Positions 1 to 5,064 of a stretch of DNA of 6,263 nucleotides are shown one piece after another (within the stretch, counting starts at the first letter, position 1; every line of letters starts with the position of its first letter). Location of the stretch: contig CAKUKP010000110.1 of NCBI GenBank assembly GCA_934663625.1, positions 1-6,263 on the forward strand, in the 5' to 3' direction. Source of the DNA: an uncultured Clostridia bacterium. Lineage in GTDB: Bacteria; Bacillota; Clostridia; Christensenellales; Aristaeellaceae. The position numbers and the translations under genes are program-made. The notes beneath the pieces are model-generated. The model was not told where the DNA came from. It saw only the letters and a list, made by a program, of their open reading frames with translations, and ran no database searches.

Positions 1-876
1 AATGGAATTCAGTTAACGGAAAGCCGGTGCAATATCGCCGTGCTGCTTCCGGATATCATGCGGGATACGTATCCCGGCATTTTGCGCGGCATTGAAGATG
101 TGATGCACAGGCGCGGCGCGAACGTGGTTCTGTGCAATACGGATGATGATCTGGAAAAGGAAGGATCCTACATTCAAAGGCTGTCGCGTTCCATCATCAA
201 CGGCATCATTATGGTTCCGGCATGTTATAAGGAAGAAACCGATGATTCCGAATTGAAGAAAATGCTGCTGGAGATGGATGTGCCGGTAGTTTTCTGCAAT
301 CGCGGCATTGCGGGTCTGAAGCGGCCGCTGGTTACCTGCAACAATTATTACGGCGCATTTCTGGCGACGAATCATCTTATTCATTGCGGTTATAAACGAA
401 TCGCATTTCTGGCTTCAAAGCCGTATCAGATTACATATGAACGTTATCAGGGCTATCAGGCGGCGCTTTGGTATCATGGAATCGAAGTAGAGGATGAACT
501 TGTTCATTTCGATGAAGGCGAAACGAGCGTAGAAACCGGCTTTTACGCCATACAGAAATTGATGCATAAAACGGATGTGGACGCGGCGTTCTGCTTTAAC
601 GATCGCGTGGCGTGCGGCGTAATCAACTATTTATCCGCCAATGCAATTCGCTGCGGCGATGATTTCGGCGTAATCGGCTACGATAATACGCCCCTGTGCG
701 AAGTGATCAATCCCAGCCTGACGTCCGTATCCTTTGAAGAATACGGAAACGGCAGAAAGGCCGCCGAAATCCTGCTGGAGCAGATCGCGGGCAGGCAGAT
801 CGTTGCCGAAAAGATGATTACCACGATGCCCCGATTGTATGAGCGCGGAAGCACGCGCAAAATTCCCGATTCCTGA
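1..876 (+). CDS. LacI/GalR-family transcriptional regulator, effector-binding domain (5' partial)
   Basis: The reading frame is open at the first base, so the true start and DNA-binding domain lie left of the window; 291 residues are visible. What remains is a periplasmic-binding-protein-like sensor domain. The first strand (residues 12-18, IAVLLPD) and a following GIL-GIEDV helix match the LacI family, and so does the later CNTDDDLEKE stretch. Near the C-terminus FGVIGYDNTPL, then NPSLTSVS, then an RKAAEILLEQI helix and a final ERGST are the classic LacI/GalR ending. Such proteins bind a sugar or metabolite and change their affinity for an operator. It lies just upstream of, and in the same direction as, the transport and enzyme genes, so it probably controls them (inference). 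Because the N-terminus is missing, a GntR-type DNA-binding domain fused to the same sensor, as in AraR, cannot be excluded. A GTG at position 40 is internal to the conserved first strand and is not the start. Confidence 0.9.
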   Translation, partial: NGIQLTESRCNIAVLLPDIMRDTYPGILRGIEDVMHRRGANVVLCNTDDDLEKEGSYIQRLSRSIINGIIMVPACYKEETDDSELKKMLLEMDVPVVFCNRGIAGLKRPLVTCNNYYGAFLATNHLIHCGYKRIAFLASKPYQITYERYQGYQAALWYHGIEVEDELVHFDEGETSVETGFYAIQKLMHKTDVDAAFCFNDRVACGVINYLSANAIRCGDDFGVIGYDNTPLCEVINPSLTSVSFEEYGNGRKAAEILLEQIAGRQIVAEKMITTMPRLYERGSTRKIPDS

Positions 877-879
877 TAA

Positions 880-895
880 TATGGCGCTTGCCATA
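880..895 (+). repeat. Small inverted repeat between regulator and binding-protein gene
   Basis: TATGGC, a GCTT loop and GCCATA form a perfect 6-bp stem in the 39-bp gap after the regulator. No T-run follows (the next bases are AAAATAAAGG), so it is not a Rho-independent terminator. It ends only 6 bases before the ribosome binding site of the next gene. It could be a small RNA hairpin or an operator-like palindrome, but a 6-bp palindrome may occur by chance. Confidence 0.3.
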
Positions 896-901
896 AAAAT
901 A

Positions 902-909
902 AAGGAGGT
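902..909 (+). promoter_or_regulatory. Strong Shine-Dalgarno site for the solute-binding protein
   Basis: AAGGAGGT is a complete anti-16S match, with the GGAGG core ending 7 bases before the ATG at 916. It is the strongest ribosome binding site in the window, which fits the high output usually needed for a solute-binding protein. It fixes the start of that gene. Confidence 0.85.
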
Positions 910-915
910 AAACCT

Positions 916-2220
916 ATGAAAAAGATCCTGGTTATGTTGCTTTGCCTGGCAATGGTATTTGGCTGCTGCACGGCATTTGCAGAGGTAAACACGGAACTGA
1001 AGGCGCATCTGCGCGTTCTGTATCCCGGCACTTCCGATCTCGAAAAAGAGATCGCGAATGACATTGCGGTTGCCCTTCAGGAAAAGTATCCGAACATCGA
1101 AGTGGAATACATCTTCCTCGCATGGAGCGATATTGAAACCAAGATGGCCGTCATGGTCAGCAGCAACGATTCCCCCGACATCATGCAGATTCAGGATGTT
1201 GCGAACCCCGTCGCAATGGGCGCGCTGGAGCCGATCCAGTCCTGGATCGAAGGCTCTGATGCCATGAGCATGGATAACTTCTCCCAGGCGGGTCTGGATA
1301 AGATGAGCGTGGACGGCACCCTGTACGCGGTTCCGATGACGGTTATCCCGTATTCCCACATCATCAACACGAACCTGTTCGAACAGGCCGGTATCGATCC
1401 CGCTTCCGTTCAGAGCTGGGATGATGTGATCGCGGCGGCGAAGGCGATCAGCGAACTGGGCGATGATTATTATGGCTTCGCGATGGCGAACGGCGGCGAA
1501 GGCCGTTTCACCTTCCGTGATTTCATGATGATCACGCTGTCCAACGGCTTCACGCCGGATGATACCTCCGATGAAACCAAGCCCGCGTATCTGGAAGCGC
1601 TGCAGTTCATCGCGGATCTGGCGCCCTATATGCCCGAATCTCAGTCCACCTGGCTGTACCCCGATCTGTTCAGAGCGTGGGAATCCGGCAAGGTTGGCAT
1701 GATGCACACCGGCACCTACTTCACCGGCAACGTGGTTGACCATGGCACCAACGCGATGGATTTCACGCAGGTTCTGACGATGCCCGCGGGCCCATCCGCT
1801 GAAAAGACGGCGGTGATGGTCGGCAGCTGCGCATACGCGATGTTCGCCGGCTCCACGCAGAAGGAAGCGGCATGGGCATTCATCGAAACCGCGCTGTCCG
1901 AGCCGATCCTCGGCAAGCTGGCAGGTTCCATGAACGTCAGCGCTGTTGATTATGTTTCCGATGAAACGCTCGTCGAATGGGCGAACACCGCCTATGCGGC
2001 GTATGGCGATGATATCGGCGCGAAGCACATCGCTCTGATGAACCAGTTCAAGGCTGCTGCGGATAATTACGGCATTCCGATGCCCACGATCCTCGGCCAG
2101 TCCGCCATGGAAAAGGTTGTGCAGGGCGCGATCGTGAAGCTGACCAACGGCGAATGCACCGTTGAAGAAGCTTATGACGAAATCAAGGCCGGCATCGAAG
2201 AGGTTAAGGCATCCCTGTAA
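916..2220 (+). CDS. ABC transporter extracellular solute-binding protein, family 1 (sugar-type)
   Basis: This is the substrate-capturing component of an ABC importer, exported from the cytoplasm; at 434 residues it has the usual length of the family. Residues 1-22 form a signal peptide: Lys2-Lys3, a hydrophobic Leu/Met/Val core, and AFA followed by Glu23 as a good signal peptidase I site. Cys17-Cys18 after VFG offers a poor alternative lipobox, so lipid anchoring is possible but less likely. The mature protein has family 1 landmarks: an early strand HLRVLYPG (31-38), SPDIMQIQD (86-94), the signature GTLYAVP (134-140), then NTNLFEQAGID (151-161) and SWDDVIAAA. A later WAFIETALSEP helix is also typical. 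The strong ribosome binding site and the two permeases downstream support the assignment. The bound substrate cannot be read from the sequence; relatives bind oligosaccharides, sugar alcohols or glycerol-3-phosphate. The gene uses AAC, ATC, TTC and CTG more uniformly than its neighbours, consistent with high expression. Confidence 0.93.
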   Translation: MKKILVMLLCLAMVFGCCTAFAEVNTELKAHLRVLYPGTSDLEKEIANDIAVALQEKYPNIEVEYIFLAWSDIETKMAVMVSSNDSPDIMQIQDVANPVAMGALEPIQSWIEGSDAMSMDNFSQAGLDKMSVDGTLYAVPMTVIPYSHIINTNLFEQAGIDPASVQSWDDVIAAAKAISELGDDYYGFAMANGGEGRFTFRDFMMITLSNGFTPDDTSDETKPAYLEALQFIADLAPYMPESQSTWLYPDLFRAWESGKVGMMHTGTYFTGNVVDHGTNAMDFTQVLTMPAGPSAEKTAVMVGSCAYAMFAGSTQKEAAWAFIETALSEPILGKLAGSMNVSAVDYVSDETLVEWANTAYAAYGDDIGAKHIALMNQFKAAADNYGIPMPTILGQSAMEKVVQGAIVKLTNGECTVEEAYDEIKAGIEEVKASL

Positions 2221-2265
2221 GGCGCTTTAATCTGAACCGACGGTTGTCTTTTGGCGCTCGTCTAT

Positions 2266-2293
2266 GGCTGCGCTCCCGCACGGGAGCGCAGCC
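2266..2293 (+). repeat. Perfect 13-bp inverted repeat, intercistronic hairpin
   Basis: The arm GGCTGCGCTCCCG (2266-2278) and its exact complement CGGGAGCGCAGCC (2281-2293) are separated only by CA. The RNA would form a very GC-rich stem of about 12 bp with a tetraloop. Shorter complementary flanks, GGCGC at 2253-2257 and GCGCC at 2297-2301, could extend the structure after internal bulges. No U-tract follows, so it is not a standard Rho-independent terminator. Its place between a binding-protein gene and the permease genes resembles the intercistronic hairpins, known from malE-malF-type operons, that protect upstream mRNA and keep binding protein in excess. That role is an inference here. Confidence 0.75.
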
Positions 2294-2308
2294 AACGCGC
2301 CGATAGAA

Positions 2309-2323
2309 TTGTAATCGCTTTAT
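2309..2323 (+). promoter_or_regulatory. Possible cre/LacI-type operator before the permease gene
   Basis: TTGTAATCGCTTTAT fits the Gram-positive catabolite-responsive-element pattern WTGNAANCGNWWNCA at all fixed positions except the last two (CA is replaced by AT). The central CG flanked by AA and TT is the hallmark of LacI/CcpA-family operators. It ends just before the permease ribosome binding site. The outer arms are not symmetrical, so this may be a chance match; confidence is low. Confidence 0.25.
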
Positions 2324-2335
2324 TGGGAGGCAGCT

Positions 2336-3229
2336 ATGAAGAACAGAAAACAAATGAAGATGGACGTCAAAAAGAATTATTATCTGTATCTGTTCATCTT
2401 GCCCACGTTGCTCTACCTTCTGATATTCCAGGTATATCCGCTGATCAATTCCGTCTATACGAGTTTTACGAATCTTTCGCTGATCAAGCCGGGCAGCGGC
2501 AAATTTGTCGCCTTTGCCAACTACATCAAGCTACTTACAAACGATGTCAATTTCTGGCCCATTGTTCGCAATACCGTCGTCTGGGTTTTCGGGTCTACGA
2601 TATTGCAGTATTTGTTCGCAATTCCAGCAGCATTATGCTTGAACCATAGATTTAAGGGACGTTCGGTTGTACGCGGTCTGATGATGGTTCCATGGGTAAC
2701 GCCGGTCATCATCATGGGTCTGATCTGGAAATGGATCTATGATGGCGATTATGGTCTGCTGAACTATGTTCTCAATACGCACACCGTGTGGCTCGGCGAT
2801 AAATCCACCGTCTGGTTTGCGCTTCTGCTCACTTCGCTGTGGAAGGGACTTCCGTATGCGACGCTGATGTTCCTTGCAGGTTTGCAGAGCATCCCCGGCG
2901 AATTGTACGAAGCGGCGTATGTGGACGGCTGCAATGCTTGGAACCGTTTCCGCTATGTAACGATGCCGATGCTCCGTCCGGTAATTCTGGTAACGGCGCT
3001 GACCAGTATCGTGCAGTCCTGGACGAAGTTCGAAGTGATCTGGGTACTCACCGCGGGCGGGCCGGGCTATACGACGTCCATCCTGCCAACGTATATCTAT
3101 TCCAAATCATTCGTCAGCTATGATATGGGCGCGGGTTCGGCGGTTTCGGTCATCTCCATGGTGATGATGCTGATCTTCGTGGTCATTTATCTGAAGGTGT
3201 ACAATCGGAATCAGGAAGGGGTGAACTGA
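2336..3229 (+). CDS. Sugar-type ABC transporter permease, MalF/UgpA-like (CUT1)
   Basis: One of two membrane subunits that form the translocation channel for substrate delivered by the upstream binding protein. At 297 residues it is typical of the short CUT1 permeases without the large MalF periplasmic domain. Hydrophobic segments lie at about residues 17-39, 79-101, 113-134, 158-182, 213-235 and 267-287, giving six predicted membrane spans. The opening YYLYLFILPTLLYLLIF followed by YPLINSVYTSF is the usual start of this family. The cytoplasmic EAA loop begins at Glu192 (EAAYVDG, with the conserved glycine at 198) and is the docking site for the ATPase. LTAGGP (238-243) is another family motif. 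The start is the ATG at 2336, placed 5 bases after GGGAGG (2325-2330). Its stop codon directly touches the start of the second permease, indicating translational coupling. Confidence 0.93.
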   Translation: MKNRKQMKMDVKKNYYLYLFILPTLLYLLIFQVYPLINSVYTSFTNLSLIKPGSGKFVAFANYIKLLTNDVNFWPIVRNTVVWVFGSTILQYLFAIPAALCLNHRFKGRSVVRGLMMVPWVTPVIIMGLIWKWIYDGDYGLLNYVLNTHTVWLGDKSTVWFALLLTSLWKGLPYATLMFLAGLQSIPGELYEAAYVDGCNAWNRFRYVTMPMLRPVILVTALTSIVQSWTKFEVIWVLTAGGPGYTTSILPTYIYSKSFVSYDMGAGSAVSVISMVMMLIFVVIYLKVYNRNQEGVN

Positions 3230-4078
3230 ATGAACATCAAAACCTCGAAGTCGGGCAAGGTGATCTGGCTGATTGGGATCGTGCTGATCATGTTCTTCGT
3301 GCTCTTTCCCTTCTTCTGGCTCATCTCCTGTTCGCTGAAAACGTCCAATGAAATCTTTGCGACGGTTCCGACTCTGATTCCCAGAACGCCCACCTTTGAA
3401 GGCTATAAGTATGCGTTTTCCGCAAGCCCCGGGCCGAACCTGCTGCCGATGCTGGTCAATTCCCTGATCGTCGCCAGCATTACGGCGGTTCTGACCGTGT
3501 TCTTTGCGGCGACCGGCGGCTATGTGCTCGGCAGGGGAAATTTCCCGGGCAAGCGGGCGCTTACCGTATTTATCCTGATCGCGCAGATGTTCCAGGGGCC
3601 GGTAATCATGGTGCCGTGGTATCGCATGGCGGCGCGGCTGGGCATTCTGAATACGCGCATCGCGCTGATTCTGATCTATCTGACCGCAACGATTCCGATC
3701 TGCGTATGGCTGATGAGCGGGTTTGTGAAAAATATTCCGATTGAGCTGGAAGAAGCCGCGGCGATCGATGGATGCAGCCACTTCAGAACCTTCAGAACGA
3801 TCATCATACCGCTTCAGAAGAGCGGTCTGGTGGCGATAACGATCTATGCGTTCATCATCGCATGGAATGATTATCAGTATGCGATGATTCTGACCAATTC
3901 CACCAAGGCCAAAACGGTGCAGCTCTGCATTGGCGAATTGATGGGCAGCATGGGCATCATCAACTGGGGCGGAATCATGGCGTGCGGCGTGGTCGTTACC
4001 ATTCCGGTTATCGTACTGTTCTCCTTCATTCAGAAGTATCTGATTGAGGGTCTTACAGCGGGTGCAATAAAGGGTTGA
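3230..4078 (+). CDS. Sugar-type ABC transporter permease, MalG/UgpE-like (CUT1)
   Basis: The second membrane subunit, pairing with the preceding permease as a heterodimer. It has 282 residues, standard for the MalG side. A first membrane span lies at about 11-32 and ends in the motif FPFFWLISCSLKT, typical of this family. Further spans lie at about 75-98, 112-130, 140-162, 198-216 and 248-268. The EAA loop starts at Glu175 (EEAAAIDGCS, conserved glycine at 181) with the IIIPL continuation at 191-195. The C-terminus, IQKYLIEGLTAGAIKG, is the characteristic family ending. The ATG at 3230 follows the TGA of the previous gene with no gap, and its ribosome binding site (GGAAGGGG, about 3214-3221) lies inside that gene, so translation is probably coupled. 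The ABC ATPase that must dock on both EAA loops is not encoded in the window. Confidence 0.94.
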   Translation: MNIKTSKSGKVIWLIGIVLIMFFVLFPFFWLISCSLKTSNEIFATVPTLIPRTPTFEGYKYAFSASPGPNLLPMLVNSLIVASITAVLTVFFAATGGYVLGRGNFPGKRALTVFILIAQMFQGPVIMVPWYRMAARLGILNTRIALILIYLTATIPICVWLMSGFVKNIPIELEEAAAIDGCSHFRTFRTIIIPLQKSGLVAITIYAFIIAWNDYQYAMILTNSTKAKTVQLCIGELMGSMGIINWGGIMACGVVVTIPVIVLFSFIQKYLIEGLTAGAIKG

Positions 4079-4106
4079 TCAAGTTAACGAGGGAAGGTAG
4101 AATTTC

Positions 4107-5000
4107 ATGAAAAACAAGGAACTGTTCAAGGGCATTATTCCTCCGATTATCACCCCGCTCAAGGCGGATAGAACGATCGATGAAGATGGAATGAAAAAGC
4201 TGATCGATTTTGATATCGAAAACGGCGTTCATGGCATTTTTACGATGGGCAGCTCCGGCGAAGCGATGATGGTCGATCGCAGGGATTGGCTCAAGGCGCT
4301 GGAAATTACGGTAAAGCATGTCAACGGCCGCGTTCCGGTATTCTGCGGCGTGATCGATACCAGTACGGTGCGCGTGATCGAAAATATCCGCGCGGCGGAG
4401 CAGGTCGGCGCGGTGAACATGGTGGTTACGCCGTGCTTCTATCTGCAAAACGTATGCCAGGATGAAATCATCCGCCATTATGAAGCGGTTGCCGCCGCCA
4501 CGAAGAACAATATCGTGGTATACAATATTCCGGGCATGACCCACGTTTCGATTCAGCCGGATACGATCGCAAAGATCGCGGATATCGATAACGTCGTCGC
4601 TTATAAGGACAGCTGCGCGGATTGGGAACAGGTACAGCGCGAGCTTTTCCTGCTGGAGGATAAGGATATCGCGTTCTTCAACGGTGCGGAAGAGCTTTGC
4701 TCCGCGTCCATGCTGAACGGCGCGCAGGGCTGCGTACCGGGTCTGGCGAACTTCTTCCCGAAACTGTTCGTGGATATGTATTACGCTGCGGAAAAGGGCG
4801 ATGTGAAAAAGTGCTATGATCTGCAGAAGGCGGTATGGGAACTGCGCAAGTGCCTGTTCATCGGAAAGCATTGGATGAGCGCTATGAAGCATATCGGCGC
4901 AACGATGGGCTTCGGTGAAGATATCGCCATGCTGCCAATCGAACCGCTTACCGAGGAACAGAAAAAGCTGATCGATCAGCATTGCAAAAAATTCTTCTAA
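4107..5000 (+). CDS. DapA/NanA-superfamily class I aldolase or lyase (not a canonical DHDPS)
   Basis: A TIM-barrel pyruvate-dependent aldolase/lyase of 297 residues, the usual family length, with no signal peptide (cytoplasmic). The Schiff-base lysine is Lys167 in VVAYKDS. The catalytic tyrosine is Tyr139 in VYNIPG, 28 residues earlier, the same spacing as Tyr133-Lys161 of E. coli dihydrodipicolinate synthase. GSSGE (48-52) is the GxxGE carboxylate-binding motif, and GAQGCVPGLANFFP (205-218) is the conserved late-barrel motif. The arginine that binds the aspartate semialdehyde carboxylate in true DHDPS (Arg138, in PSRT) is Met144 here (PGMT), and the usual TPYY reads TPCF at 108-111. With its position after sugar-type transporter genes, this argues for catabolism of a 2-oxo acid, such as a 2-keto-3-deoxy sugar acid or sialic-acid-like substrate, rather than lysine synthesis. 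The exact reaction cannot be assigned. The ATG at 4107 is preceded by GGGAAGG (4091-4097), 28 bases after the permease stop. Confidence 0.9.
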   Translation: MKNKELFKGIIPPIITPLKADRTIDEDGMKKLIDFDIENGVHGIFTMGSSGEAMMVDRRDWLKALEITVKHVNGRVPVFCGVIDTSTVRVIENIRAAEQVGAVNMVVTPCFYLQNVCQDEIIRHYEAVAAATKNNIVVYNIPGMTHVSIQPDTIAKIADIDNVVAYKDSCADWEQVQRELFLLEDKDIAFFNGAEELCSASMLNGAQGCVPGLANFFPKLFVDMYYAAEKGDVKKCYDLQKAVWELRKCLFIGKHWMSAMKHIGATMGFGEDIAMLPIEPLTEEQKKLIDQHCKKFF

Positions 5001-5006
5001 GTGATG

Positions 5007-5038
5007 ATGGTGTGCAGTCCGTCCAGATTGCACACCAT
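5007..5038 (+). repeat. 10-bp inverted repeat between lyase and flavoprotein genes
   Basis: ATGGTGTGCA (5007-5016) and its exact complement TGCACACCAT (5029-5038) enclose a 12-base loop. The stem starts 7 bases after the lyase stop codon and ends 12 bases before the flavoprotein ribosome binding site. The bases that follow (GATTCTAGATGAG) contain no T-run, so it does not look like a Rho-independent terminator. It could be an mRNA processing or stability hairpin, or a protein-binding palindrome. It is the main content of the 64-bp spacer. Confidence 0.6.
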
Positions 5039-5050
5039 GATTCTAGATGA

Positions 5051-5056
5051 GAAAGG
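5051..5056 (+). promoter_or_regulatory. Ribosome binding site that favours the GTG start of the flavoprotein
   Basis: GAAAGG ends 8 bases before GTG at 5065, a good spacing, and only 4 bases before an out-of-frame ATG at 5061, which would give five codons (5061-5078) before a stop. An in-frame ATG at 5047 lies upstream of this site, has no visible ribosome binding site of its own, and would add six residues before the conserved FAD-binding strand. Confidence 0.55.
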
Positions 5057-5064
5057 CAATATGC

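Larger units (their letters stand above)
2221..2335 (+). other. Intergenic region between binding protein and permease
   Basis: This 115-bp gap is the longest in the window. It holds a strong inverted repeat (2266-2293), a weak LacI/cre-like site (2309-2323) and the GGGAGG ribosome binding site (2325-2330) of the first permease. I see no clear sigma-A -35/-10 pair, so the downstream genes are probably read through from upstream, although a weak internal promoter cannot be excluded. Confidence 0.6.

Noticed and set aside
631..2028. Long open frame on the minus strand opposite the binding-protein gene (465 codons)
   Set aside because: It is the mirror of a strongly coding + strand gene with a signal peptide and family motifs. 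Its translation is rich in Arg, His and Ile without recognisable domains, as expected for an antisense shadow.
2235..2252. AACCG-A-CGGTT followed by TCTTTT as a possible terminator after the binding-protein gene
   Set aside because: Only about four base pairs can form with a usable loop, and the T-run is four bases. This is too weak to call a terminator, and downstream genes appear to be co-transcribed.
2251..2649. + strand open frame overlapping the first permease in another frame
   Set aside because: The permease frame has a good ribosome binding site and full family features. The alternative product has none, and part of it is translated hairpin sequence.
4107..5000. Assignment as dapA, lysine biosynthesis
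   Set aside because: The substrate-carboxylate arginine is replaced by Met144, and the genomic context is catabolic and transport-linked.
4053..5033. Minus-strand open frame opposite the DapA-like gene (326 codons)
   Set aside because: The + strand encodes an intact aldolase with catalytic Tyr and Lys; the antisense product is His/Arg-rich and unlike any family I know.
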